DNA of 64,000 nt from positions 310,158,512-310,222,511 of the forward strand of contig CM060846.1 of NCBI GenBank assembly GCA_030762175.1, read 5' to 3'. Of the stretch, positions 1-10,807 are shown piece by piece; the first letter of the stretch is position 1, and each line of letters opens with the position of its first letter. This DNA comes from Metallyticus violacea (lineage: Eukaryota; Arthropoda; Insecta; Mantodea; Metallyticidae). The notes under the pieces were generated by a model. The model saw nothing but the letters and a program-made list of their open reading frames with translations. It had not been told where the DNA came from and made no database searches. The translations under genes were made by a program, and so were the position numbers.

Positions 1-84
1 TAAAAATATACTCTTTAACGTTTCTTTTATGTTTACTTTCAATAGTATACTACGTGTATATTTAACTCAAATTATTTTTTTCTT

Positions 85-96
85 TTGCAGGTAAGT
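85..96 (+). promoter_or_regulatory. Juxtaposed 3'/5' splice site (ratchet-point consensus)
   Basis: TTGCAG|GTAAGT preceded by an almost pure pyrimidine run matches the zero-length-exon recursive splice site consensus known from fly long introns. It is the strongest splice-like signal I found in the window. Confidence 0.45.
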
Positions 97-144
97 ACAG
101 CAGATCAGTTATCACTTGAAATGTACTTCATAGACTACAGATAT
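91..144 (+). CDS. Candidate 54-nt exon, or recursive-splice (RS) exon
   Basis: A long pyrimidine tract ending in TTTTGCAG (about 71-90) is an excellent 3' splice site, and TTTAAC at 62-67 is a well-placed branch-point candidate about 25 bases upstream. The next bases are GTAAGT (91-96), so the acceptor is fused to a donor. A second perfect donor, TAT|GTAAGT, follows at 145. The 54 bases between are one open frame of 18 codons (VSTADQLSLEMYFIDYRY). Seen directly: the splice signals and the open frame. Known from established work: long insect introns are removed stepwise at CAG|GTAAGT ratchet points, and a downstream donor defines a transient RS exon. Inferred: this belongs to a + strand host gene most of whose exons lie outside the window. 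I do not recognise the peptide. Transcript data would decide between a real microexon and a ratchet point. Confidence 0.45.
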
Positions 145-1044
145 GTAAGTACTCTACTAAACTAAATATCCCCTAGTCTATAGGTTTACAGCTTTACCTT
201 GTATGAAGTTTATCCTCCATTTCTCTTCTTATGAATTGAATTCATAATTTAATACAGAATAATGTTAATAATTAAATAATTCATTATTATTTCGTTTATA
301 AACTCTTTTATCTAAATTTATATTTTAGTTCTTCAACTACTACAGTTCTTTAGTAATATAAATTACATTGTTATACAATTTTACTTTCAACTACTTTAAT
401 TTTCGTTTCTTTAAATGAAATCGCATTCAAAATCAGCTATTAGAGCGTCGATTCGAAGAAAAGAGCTAAGAAGGAAGATGATATAAGATGTCTAAGTGGA
501 TTTGATCTGGGAACCTTTCTTTGAAAAGGCGAGATTTTAGGCACTGGTGGAGGACGCACTTATTTGTCTTATTATTAAATTAATTCCATTCACTATGTAA
601 CATAACTATAGCAACTGGTATGGCATTTTCAATATATACATATGTTTATACAGGCACCTAATTAGGAGCAATATATTTTAATATAATTGCAATTAAATAC
701 TGAAAGCAGACACATAAATTGCCCAATAATTCGGAAGTGTCCTTTACAGGATGAAGTTAATCTATTTCTTAATTGGTTTTATTTTTCTTTTCAAGTTCTT
801 GCTAATTTTCTTAATGGACTTATACAGGTTGTTTATGAACTACACCGCAATAATTTCAGGGAATCTCACGAAGTAGAAAGTTACGTGGACGAACCAAAGG
901 GCATTGGCGATAATTTAAGAGCGTTAGGGTTTATGCTCAGATTCAAAGAGGTGCATAAGATACAATGGTGCAATGTTATAATAACAAATGTATAATTTGA
1001 GTCGGTATCAAATACTGATCATACTTTACAAATGTGTAATGAAA
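145..1044. other. AT-rich non-coding DNA
   Basis: No gene was recognised. A 102-codon open frame at 687-995 has no familiar motif. Around 824 the sequence TATACAGGTTGTTTATGA resembles the ends of insect DNA transposons, but no partner end was found. Confidence 0.5.
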
Positions 1045-1049
1045 CTATA

Positions 1050-1561
1050 TAACTGAACGAGGGGTTTCAATGGACTCATATGCAACTTTGTTACATGTGT
1101 CATGATTGCAGTCATTGTCAGGCTTTTGGAATGGACTTATATCGCACTTTGTAAAAGAAATACTTATACATGCCAGTTGAAAATTAGAAATGAGCAAGTG
1201 ATCCCACATCTGGTAACCAGGTGCGAGGACTAATGGCATATCCATAAGGAGTTTTGTACGGTTTGAAGAAATACCCATCCAGAGGTTGAACCATGTCAGT
1301 GCACTTTGTAGGAACATATTCCAAGGTGAGTTGGAGTCTTTCGGGAACCAGGTACTTGAGGAAACCTTCACTGCTAATGCAATGGCAATGGCAATGGCAA
1401 TTAGCTCCTTCAAATCCGGACCTCAAACTTCTTTGTACCCTTTCCTCAATACGAATTCGTTTAAAAATAATATTCACATTTGACTTTCCACTTCTTGAGG
1501 TTTCCTTGCTGGGCAAGCAATTTGAGGTAGGGAATCTACGGTCTGTTTGCTGAAATTTCAA
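1050..1561 (-). pseudogene. DDE_1 (pogo/Tigger-like) transposase fragment
   Basis: The minus-strand frame 1561-1184 ends in a stretch with the pattern P-x-x-C-T-x-x-V-Q-P-L-D-x-x-F-F-x-P-Y-K (coded around 1210-1335). This matches the 'QPLD' block near the end of the catalytic domain in DDE_1 superfamily transposases, where a Pro-rich strand precedes QPLD and a Phe-Phe pair. Downstream on the same strand the similarity seems to pass into another frame (minus frame 1413-1045), suggesting a frameshift. No terminal inverted repeats, N-terminal CENP-B-like helix-turn-helix or start region could be identified, so this is a scrap of a dead element. A short hexamer repeat (about four ATTGCC units on this strand, near 1378-1402) encodes the alternating CH run. 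The family call rests on one motif read by eye. Confidence 0.45.
1378..1402. repeat. Short hexanucleotide repeat (GCAATG)4
   Basis: About four imperfect copies of GCAATG/GGCAAT occur in tandem inside the DDE_1-like relic. Confidence 0.7.
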
Positions 1562-2691
1562 ATTTATGGCATTAAGTTTCTAAATGATCAGTACATCATT
1601 GACTAATGAAAACTAATGATACAACACAATGGTGCATAATATCCGATATTAGTCTTCTTAAGCCACAGTCAGATGGTTAGCTCCCTAGAAAGCACGGCCA
1701 ATTTTTGTTCAAGGTCATATGTTAGTCCGAAATTTTTACAGCACTCGAAAACGCAGATTCTGAAGTACAGAAAATCGGGATTTCCTCTCCCGCGAAGCAT
1801 ATTTTAGGATATTCTAAATATTACCACACTAACATATTTGAATCTAATTTTCACTTCTTATTCACCATACAACCCCGACTTCGTGGACCATAGATTCCCT
1901 ATCTCAAATTCCTTGTTCATTCTGAAGTTATTACAATATGGTTCATTAACATTTGATATATGAAATAGGTTTTAAGTACAAATTAAATATGATTAATATT
2001 ACAAACGTTGTGAGTGGAAGTAAAGTGTCAAGTGATATTATCATTGAGACTGTTTCGAACTTCAGCGATCACTTTTAGGACAACCTACCAAGTTGCATTT
2101 CCGTGCCGTACGTCAGTCATAGATTTGTTAACTCAAACACAATAATTATTTTCTAGTGAGGTTACAATAAGTCCAAAATTAAAGACGACAACGTAATATC
2201 ATAAACCTGGTGTGATGATTTGATCTGTTGTTTCGTCTTCCCTCTATATACATTCTACTGAAAGATTATTAACAAATAGTGGAATTTATGTTAATATTAA
2301 TCCAGTAAAATTCGATTGTTACATATATAATGTTCGTGACTTGTTTCCTGCCCTCCAGCCTTAGCAAAGGGAACCCTGTCGTATTATTTGCTGATGGAAC
2401 TTTTGCCTGAAAAAGGTGGTACATGAATTGTAGCACAAAACAAAATGAAAAGGAAACAAAATAAAGGTAAATAAAAATCTTCGCCTGGAGAGGAAACGAA
2501 GTGGCGGCTGCTTTTTTCCCCCTTTTCTGACTGCACAGCTGTATGGGAAACGCCTTAGGCGCGATGTGCACTCAACCTTTAAAACAAAATACTGGAGTTC
2601 CCGTCTTGGAGGAAAATCGTCATTGAATATATGGCTGGCTTTACCCCTTCCAGCGCAGACTGAAAGCCTCTTAAGTATTGGAAGCACTTAC
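1562..2691. other. AT-rich non-coding DNA
   Basis: Nothing recognisable was found. Short overlapping minus-strand frames at 2269-2687 share no known motif. Confidence 0.5.
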
Positions 2692-2769
2692 CTGGCCTAA
2701 TTACATGAACTGGCTGCTGCATTCCTAAACATATTAGCTTTCTATTTATATAACACAAGCGACCATTAG
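2692..2769 (-). CDS. Weak candidate exon on the minus strand
   Basis: Read on the minus strand, TTGTTCCTGCAG is a possible acceptor. It is followed by 78 bases open in one frame (beginning near ANGRLCYINRK), and then by CCAG|GTAAGTG, a very strong donor (GTAAGT is the complement of 2686-2691). The pyrimidine tract upstream is only moderate and the peptide is not recognised. A chance match in AT-rich DNA is quite possible. Confidence 0.2.
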
Positions 2770-2884
2770 CTGCAGGAACAATGTCAAACGTAACCCATAC
2801 CATGTTTTGATATAGCTGTAAAATCCTCTTATCACATTTGTTACTTCCATAAACAAAATGGTGGCTCTAAATTACCTCCCTCGT

Positions 2885-3123
2885 AAATGGTGTTTCACAT
2901 GATATATGTTGGATGGACGGATTTTCCATCGCGATTGCGGAGCGGGATGGAACTCCAGCGGGAAGTTAGCTTGGCCTTGGCCGACAGAGCTAGTGGAGGG
3001 GAGCACTCCTATATTAGCTTGGTGCGATGGGAGGTATGCAGTCTATTACGAAAGTGGACACTAAACCATGTCTTTAGCGATATCTATAGAGTATACTAAT
3101 AAAGTTCGAATTAAAAAAAGAAA
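2885..3123 (+). repeat. GC-richer block with A-rich tail; possible retroposed sequence
   Basis: A block of higher GC than its surroundings (about 2910-3060) runs into AATAAAG and an A-rich tail (about 3100-3123), as in SINEs or retroposed transcripts. No tRNA-like boxes or known gene were recognised, and no second copy was seen in the window. The 70-codon open frame at 2887-3099 lies within it. Confidence 0.25.
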
Positions 3124-5361
3124 TAATTATTTTTCTATAATTCTCTAGTGTTAATTAATCATTATGTTTTATGAAATCTCTTTGTGCTGTCAAGGGATTT
3201 TCCAGGATAAATTCCTAAGTATTCGAGTTCCAGGTTTTACTGATTGGTTAATGTATTTCTTGAAACGGAATGTGTTCGAGACAAGAAGCGAAGAAAGCCG
3301 CACACAATGTTTACAGAAGAAACAACACCGCTTGGAAAAAGTCACTAAAAGATCTCTTCGCGCTTCCTAGCAAACGGGAATTTCCTAAATTTCCGTACGA
3401 GAGGATACGAATATACTTAAGTTAAATCATTATAAAATAACTGAAGTACAAGACATTAACTCAAGTGCATGAAGAAGAATTTCTTCGACTTAACTCTGTT
3501 TTTAAACGAAGCTTGCTCCCACTGCATGGATAAATTAATTCACGAAATTTCCCGTACTGCAGTACTGGAAAACGTATCTGCTTCATAAAGAAAAATTTCA
3601 TATGTAGTCAATAATAATGGTTACATTTAAATAAAAAAAACATTAACAGTCTTCGGTGTGTACAAATTGTTTGTAGCTTTGTGTCTGAATTACTTTGAGG
3701 AAACGTAATTTTTATTATTCCTGCAGTATTCTGCGAAGACACATACATCCAGTGTTTCCTGCATGCAATTTTAGTGCTGACGATAAATTATCAAAATACG
3801 GCTCGCTCGATCCTTAGTTTTTAATCCACCATGATTTATAGGTATCGGGATTTTTAAGCACTTAACATAAAATTAGGTACACTCAAACTAAAAAAGCAAG
3901 CCACTGTCCAGCAGGTAAATAAGAAATAATGGGGGACAGGCGTAAGGGGACAGTGATTTATATAATAATTCTCCCACCTGTTGACCACAGTTCAGAAACC
4001 ACATAAATTCAATTCGCTTCAATCTGGTTTTAGTGCTTAGAAATCCAAATGATTTGTGATCATCCCATCCGGGAACATTAAAAGATAAAATGTACAGTAT
4101 ATAATATTTACTTACCTTAAAAGAACCAAAGAAGATTAATTCAATTTCTTAAATAGAATTAAGGAGAGAAATGGACGTTTTGCTTAGAATATGCCACAAT
4201 GTGTGGAAAATTAACCTTCTTGCGCAATATGGGTGAGAACATGACTTTATTAACTGCAAATAAATAGTTTTTTATCAATTAAACCTAGTGTCGCAAGCTT
4301 AATCGGAAAATACTGTTGCAGACTGGCGGAAGGAATTGGATTCGTGGCCTATGAAATCTTCACAAAACTCACGTTTCATAGATATTCTGCCCAGTATATG
4401 CACCTAGATGTATAGATAGAAGATGGGCTGTACTTTCTTCATGTATGGGCAATTACTGGCACTCACAAAGATCAAACCGTCACTACTTATGTCTTGGCAC
4501 GCTTAATTTCATAATAAACAGTTTAATAAGTGCTTCTCTTAGATTTTACTAACCTTACTTAGTATTATTACATAAATTCAAATGACTTTTACCAACATTA
4601 CATCTAAATAAATTAATTCATACTTCATCATTCTTACCAATTTATACAGGTAACATGTCATCTTCCACACTGATCGGTAAATTACACATCCCGTCTTGTG
4701 TCATCCAGTCAAGTAAATCACTCTTGTTTGCAGTCTACTATATGCTAAAAAATATCACATACTTATGCATGTCACCCACCTCAAGCAGTGATTGAATCAA
4801 ACCAACGTAATTACGATCTGCATTTTTTCCAATAACATGTCGTCAATAGATTGATTCCCAACGGGCAAGGATTTGTTGTCACGGGCTTCTCGAAGACCCA
4901 CATGACATTTACTCATATGCCATCTAAATTTTAATCCTTGCACTCTGCTCACTTTTAGAAAGTATCGCTTTAGGGCGGTTAAAACTTACATCATTACTTG
5001 ACAGCTTTATATTGATCGGTCTATCCGCAGTGTAGTAGTTACTCTGAATCTGTTTAAAAGATATGAACTTATAGTCGTGCCGAAAACAACACCCAGTAGC
5101 TTGAGATAAGACTTTGAGCAGAGGAAGTAATTCACACTTAAAGGACAATTAATCAGCAGGTTCAGGAAATACTTTTTTCATGTTAATTTGAAATAAACTT
5201 CCAGCTTCATGTCTGTTAAACAATACATGAATATATAGCTACTAGAACTAAAACATTTTAATGTGTGCCCATAGTTGGAACTTCATATTAACCACTGCCA
5301 CGCACTCTTTTTCCTTTGTATTTTGGTGAAATATAACCGAACATGAGTATAAGAACGGCCC

Positions 5362-5362
<1 letters not shown>
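3124..5362. other. AT-rich non-coding DNA
   Basis: No gene or repeat was recognised. On the minus strand, TTCTTTTAAG|GTAAGT (complement of 4110-4127) is a weaker fused splice-site look-alike. Confidence 0.5.
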
Positions 5363-5414
<52 letters not shown>

Positions 5415-5470
5415 TAGTGGTAGTAGTGGTAGTAGTGGTAGTGGTAGTGGTAGCGGTAGCGGTAGTAGTT
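5363..5470. repeat. (GTA)n microsatellite with GTG/GCG variant units
   Basis: A long pure AGT/GTA run passes into interspersed GTG and then GCG units toward 5470. It directly abuts the 3' end of the minus-strand LINE fragment at 5508, so the tail of that insertion may have seeded it, or the LINE may have landed in it. Confidence 0.9.
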
Positions 5471-5507
5471 TATTTACTTACAAAAAAAAAATATATATAT
5501 TTTTTTT

Positions 5508-5727
5508 ACAAATCTATCTCATCCATGCCACACACGGATCCTGGAACCGTAGGTGCTTTACCAATACACTGGGAAATACATGAAATTACACAAATCAATA
5601 TTTCACTATTAAGAAACAAGCAATATATAATTACATAGATAAATAAATGAAAAAATAAGCAATATATAAAAAGTTCAATACCTAAACAAAATAAACAGAA
5701 AAGAACACAAAAGTAAATATATCACTC

Positions 5728-5808
<81 letters not shown>

Positions 5809-6235
5809 AAAATATTGTAACTCATTTCGCGGTTGTCTGCCTGTTCCGATCTGAGCTTTCTCACTTTGTTTAAATTATCTACTCCCTCCTCCTCCTGCAT
5901 CCTGACTGCCAGCAAAGTTCAGCACTGCCACTGTCCTCTCCCCCAGTTAACAAATGGTCCTTGTAAGTATCTCTTTTTCCATTCTTCTGTCGCCTTGCAG
6001 TATGCCAGAATATGTTCCCACGATTCTTTCTCCGAACATATAGGGCAGATTTTCGTACCCCCTCTGTCTGTTACTTAAGTCATCCGGCACGCGCCTAACC
6101 TAAACCAAGTGAGCAATTGACTGCGCAGTTTAGCCCCTGTTTGGATGTAACGCTGCATACCCCATATAATTTTCAGCTCCAATTGTATCTGCAGCCAAAA
6201 ATTTAAGTTCCAGTATCGCAATAAAAACAGAGCAT
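5508..6235 (-). pseudogene. Non-LTR retrotransposon 3' end (ORF2 C-terminus plus 3' UTR)
   Basis: The minus strand from about 6235 to 5930 reads as the C-terminal end of a LINE ORF2. A hydrophobic stretch with one in-frame stop (near 6077) leads into a zinc-finger-like block, C-P-I-C followed by S-E-K-E-S-W-E-H-I-L-A-Y-C. This CxxC...HxxxxC pattern is typical of the post-RT tail in many non-LTR elements. A second stop follows near 5930, then about 420 bp of 3' UTR that contains (CA)n/(TA)n and ends in an A-rich tail next to (GTA)n. The reverse transcriptase core is absent, as expected of a 5'-truncated copy. A second copy of the UTR lies at 10808-11216. The clade cannot be fixed from this fragment. 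Confidence 0.6.
5728..5806. repeat. (CA)n then (TA)n compound microsatellite
   Basis: About 20 CA units are followed by about 16 TA units, inside the LINE 3' UTR. The second LINE copy has only a short CACACA at the equivalent place, so the expansion is local. Confidence 0.95.
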
Positions 6236-6619
6236 TTTAATGATATTAGTTTCAGAAAATTGGTGCTAAAAACTTAAAATTGGGTACATGAGACTGCAAA
6301 ATGTAAGTTTGTAGTTCGTTTTTATCAAAATTACTTATGCCATAAGTTTATAACTAATACATTTTTCAAGATAATTGCTTAATCGTTGCATATACATTCT
6401 GCCTATTGAGAACAAAACTCTGAAACTCAGTCTTTCCCTTATATTAATTATTTTTATAAAGATTACAAAGGAATTATTATTTAAAACTCAAATTTCAGAA
6501 AAATATTCCTTTCATTTACCTGTACACATTTTAACAACTGAGCTTCAGTTTTGAAACGAATTTAGTAACCTATCCCCTGTCTTATTAACATGTAAATATT
6601 CTTATTTATTTTATAATAA
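6236..6619. other. AT-rich non-coding DNA
   Basis: No recognisable feature was seen. Confidence 0.5.
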
Positions 6620-6896
6620 TGAATGAGTATTGTTTAACGCCCGTTTTTGCTACAGAGGCACCACAAGCGATGGACACTGAGATATATGAGATGAAATGAT
6701 ATATTGGGAAAGGATTTATTTTTAAGGAAGGAATCTTCTCAGGCCTAAGTTTAGGGTATCTCCCCGGCATTTTCCATTTATGAGGACTGAGAAAAACCTG
6801 GAAAATACCTCAGTCAGGGAGGACGGTCCTGGCGGTATTCGAACCCAGAGCTCCTGCTCACGAGTCCGTGACTTTACGACCTCGGCCACTCGGAGG
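6620..6896 (-). repeat. SINE family B, near full length
   Basis: On the minus strand the tRNA-like head (GTGGCCGAG, then GGGTTCGAATACC as box B) starts near 6896. The body contains the conserved CTCAGTCCTCATAAATGG and GCCGGGGAGATACCC-like blocks. The tail GGCGTTAAACAATA and ATTC-rich end lie near 6620-6632. The head resembles class II (Leu/Ser) tRNAs. Seven more copies or fragments lie in this window. Confidence 0.85.
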
Positions 6897-8699
6897 TTAT
6901 TTTAATAATGCTGAATTAAGTACATGCTACCATATATATGTAAACTTACGTTATATGAAACTTAAGTATAATTTAGCAATATTAGAACTTATGCACGGTA
7001 AATAATGGAATATGGCAAAATAGGAAAAAGTGTACAAATGTAAGAATTGGTCACAGTATAGAGAAATATATTATCTTGTTTCTTAATGACCCCATAAGGA
7101 CTTATTGAGAGTGAAAGGCAATTAAAATGTGAACCATGATCGCGTGGTGGCCCTGAGAATTTGCGCTTCATGACCGCTACAAGTGAGAGCCAGTCGTCAC
7201 TGAAAATTGAGACTTTTGAATTATCGCGGGGCGAAAGTAACGTCTCAAAAATCCACGTTTTGTGCGACTTTTGCTATGTGATATTGTTGGCTATGCTCGG
7301 GCACTCTTCAGGCACTTTCAGATTCTTTTTCAGTGATTCAGGCACCGATAAACTTTTGCGCGAATGACACTTCGTTTCAGAAATCACCCGAACGTAATAC
7401 TTGCAAATGATGTTAATACAAAAATCATCGCCAATAATCTTTACGAGAATCATGTGTATTAGTACAGGTAGTGAATAAATCGCGAAGACTGGAGTTCAGT
7501 CGAACCGACATAACAATTCTGAATTTCAAATGCGGGAGCTAAAATCGATAAGCCTAGTTTTCTCTCAAATTGGCTCATTCTTATTGTCTTCCAACCGTGA
7601 GCGATTCAATTTGTAATTGTAAAGTGTTCGTTCAATCGTGAATTTTTCTGCTACTCATGTGTGTTTTTTGAAAGCGTCCTGTCAGTCTCTCAGCAATAAA
7701 GCAAAATCGTCGCTATAAATTAATTTATATTGCTGAGATTACGGAGGCACTTCCAACGATAACACTATCAGTTGGTAAGCTAAATGTTACATTTGTAATT
7801 AAATAATATTCATACAAATTCAAAAGCCCGGTAATGGATTTGTAAATATTTTAGATACAAATGGATATATTGAGAATTATGTATTCCAAAACTTTGTAAC
7901 ATCAAGAAAATTCATTTAATTGACATTAAAGCGCATGCAACAAATAATAATCACAATTTTTGTTGTTTCATTTGCATATCATTTACTGAAACGGAGAAAG
8001 AAAGTATGAAACACATATAGCTTTTTAAGTGCCAAATGTTTACCCCCAAATAAATATAAAACATCCATGTATTAATTTCAGATATAAAGTAAAGTCTTGT
8101 AACCAAAATATGAATAATACTCCCAATAAAATAATACTAAGATATTATCCTTTATTTTTGGAAAATAATTTCATTCTTCGTTGTTTTGTGTAACTCTATT
8201 CAAGAAGTTCTGCTTTGACTGGATTGGCAACAGCAGTTCTGAATTTTAGAAAACAAAGAAAGTCTAGAAATGTTTTCTTCGTCTGAAGCTATGCTATCTG
8301 CTTTGTCACTCTCATCTCACACAGTTTTCTTAACTAGTGCAAAGCATCACTAATTCCTACAGTTTCAACCTAAAAGAAAAAATCCACTTATAATTTTGGA
8401 ATTTAAATTTTCTATACCATAGAATAAAGTTGATTTCGGTGGTTTCGAATCTGTTTCAAGTATCTAATTTGTCACAAAAGTTTTCGCACACACATGCGTT
8501 TAAAACACTTTCAATGATGCACCCGCACTTCAAAGACGGAGTAGCTGCCTTCAATTGTATGCATGGCATGAAACTACGCAGTTAAAATCATTGTACACCC
8601 ACTCTAAACGAAATAAATTTGTCTATAAAACATCTTTATAGGGAGAGAAGAACATTTAGTCATTGTCTATGATAAACTTCACCGTTACTTTCTCTCTCT
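6897..8699. other. Non-coding DNA
   Basis: No gene was recognised. Two short open frames meet near 7161 (one each way), without known motifs and in a slightly GC-richer patch (7140-7380). Confidence 0.45.
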
Positions 8700-8984
8700 A
8701 CCGCCACGGGTAGTCAAAATCGTTAAGGAGCGGAATCGTGAGCGGAAGGTCTGGGGTTCGAATCTCATCAGGGCCATCATCCCTGATTGAGATTTTTTCT
8801 AAGTTTTCCTTAGTCCTCATAAATGGCAAATGCCGGGGAGGTACTCTAAATTTAGGTCTGAAACGTTTCCTTCCTTAAAAAGAATAAACCTTTCCAAATA
8901 TGTCATTTTATCTCATGTATCATCAGAGTCCACCGCCTGTGGTGCCTCAGTAGCAAAAACGGGCGTTAAACACTATTAAAAAAA
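8700..8984 (+). repeat. SINE family B, near full length
   Basis: A diverged tRNA-like head with box B GGGGTTCGAATCTC (about 8752-8765), the body block CTCATAAATGGCAAATGCC, the 3' block GGTGCCTCAGTAGCAAAAAC and the tail CACTATTAAAAAAA identify it. It is the family-B copy most easily used as a reference here. Confidence 0.85.
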
Positions 8985-9269
8985 CGTTACTTTCTGAAAT
9001 AAAACTTTAAATATTTTGACAAAATAACCTGCACTATCAATAATAAATTCACAATTTGCTTTACTCTTGCAGTAACTATCAAGGAAATAACCAAAAATAT
9101 TTGCTTTTATTTCTTTATTTCAGCTCTCAGGCTAGGGTTTTTGCGATTTCTAACAAATGTGCAGTATTTCAAAGGAAAAGAAACACAGCAGGAGTAACAG
9201 AATTGCTCACTTGCCAGAGAGTAAAGAACCGTTAAATCATGAAGTTCAAAAATCTCAATTGTTGATTTG

Positions 9270-9543
9270 CTTTATTTACGGACGCTCTTTAATATCTCAG
9301 GTCATCAGCATCCCATTCAATTCAGGGCGTGAAACGATCGGTAAGTTTTTCTCAGAGGTCTCTTCTTTGAGGCTTGAGGTTTTTTTACACAATGTAAATC
9401 TACGACACGGGACCCATGGCTTTCCGAAGGAAGTCATACTTGGGATTTTTACGCCCGAAAAATCCATCGATCCTGGCCGGGTTTGAACCCGCGATCTTGG
9501 GTTTAGGAGGTAAGTATGGTTACCTCTACACCACCGCCTCTTG
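9270..9543 (-). repeat. SINE family A, near full length
   Basis: Minus-strand SINE. The tRNA-like head is GGTGGTGTAGAGGTAACC (box A region) and GGGTTTGAACCCGGCC (box B near 9480). The body has GATTTTTCGGGCGTAAAAATCC and CGTAGATTTACATTG. The 3' end TTAAAGAGCGTCCGTAAATAAA is near 9270. This family carries a hairpin-forming GATTTTT...AAAAATCC motif just after the tRNA head. Confidence 0.85.
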
Positions 9544-9670
9544 GAGTACATGTTATAGGTACGATTTTATATATATACTCCACTTAATACACATCAATAT
9601 TACTAAAGTAACGTTATTGGTATAATTACTACATTAATTGTGTGTAAGATGGCCTTCTCACGATCATTAA

Positions 9671-9724
9671 CACCGCCTGTGGTGTCTCAGTAGTAAAAAC
9701 GGGCTTAAACACCATTAAAAAAAC
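9671..9724 (+). repeat. SINE family B, 3' fragment
   Basis: Only the last about 50 bases (CACCGCCTGTGGTGTCTCAG ... ACACCATTAAAAAAA) are present, consistent with a 5'-truncated insertion. Confidence 0.75.
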
Positions 9725-10330
9725 GCCCATCAACAGCTAGAAGACAACGTCTTTCCAGCTCTCCCATGCACCGTTGTTGTTGATGGTCACTTATTTCATC
9801 TACAGAAAATAGGTATGTTGGATCCCGTCTTATAGTAAAAACAGTTTCGTATAAGCAAGTCTGCCTTTGTCCTTACCGCACGATCGTCTTCTAATAGAGA
9901 AAATTTGAATGTATAGTTTCACCACAGAAATATATTCATTAAAATCACCGTTCAAAATCACTTCAAATATTAGAAGAATAATTTTATTTTCACATAGGTT
10001 TAAATTGTCATGTTTTTGCACATATAAAATGTAATACATACCGTACTTATAGGTTTTAAATTAACTAATTCATTTACCCCTGTATTTCGATATATGGACT
10101 CAAATTTCCAATCATTATTTCATTTTATACGAATTTTCATTGTAAATGTTGCGTCTACTGATACCTATTCAAATTGCTGCCTACATTGATTTCAAGAGTT
10201 GTACAAGTTGAAACAATATAAATCTGCAGTAATTTGAAAAAACAGCGTAATTAAATGTGCATAAGTAAATGATATCAGATTTTTAGCTATATAATTTGAA
10301 AAGCATTTTTCCATCGTGTCAATTACTCAT
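9725..10330. other. AT-rich non-coding DNA
   Basis: No recognisable feature was seen. Confidence 0.5.
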
Positions 10331-10334
10331 TATA

Positions 10335-10803
10335 TATACATGATGGCCCCAAAAAGGTTAAAAAATAGCCAAAAATCGTATTGAAAATAATTTTTACAAA
10401 ATAAAGTTTTTAAATTGTATTCCATGGCCTGAAGGAGACAGATTTCATAGTACGGGTCCAATATTGTGCACATGTTATGTTCAATGTGTGTCAAGATTCT
10501 GAGTATCTGCAAAACTGGTCTGAGGTATGTGGCGTGCTACTGAGTGGCCATTTTAATAAGCAAAGTGCTCGTTTTTTTCGGTTGGAATGTACACAGCAAA
10601 CGTTACATTCAGAAAAGTGATAGTGTGAGCCGCTGTGTTTTCCTGACACCATGAGTCTGTACTTCATTGAGGATGCACATGGAAACAGAATTAACTTCAC
10701 ACACGGCGACCTCCCATACTGCTTATGGAAATGAGCATTTACTCCAATAGTTATTTGGTAGTTGACTGCTTTGTTGTAGTTATGCGTTTCATGGGGCATA
10801 CTA
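10335..10803 (-). mobile_element. Possible non-autonomous DNA transposon remnant
   Basis: Read on the minus strand, the segment ends in TTTTTGGGGCCATCATGTATA, which resembles the TTTTTGGGACACCCTGTATA-type ends of several insect DNA transposons. The other border (near 10795) has ATGCCCCATG, a weak inverted match to GGCCCC. A 102-codon minus-strand frame (10799-10491) has no known motif. The call is tentative. Confidence 0.2.
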
Positions 10804-10807
10804 ATAT

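Noticed and set aside
5408..5500. Open frame of repeated Val codons
   Set aside because: It is a translation of the (GTA)n/(GTG)n microsatellite.
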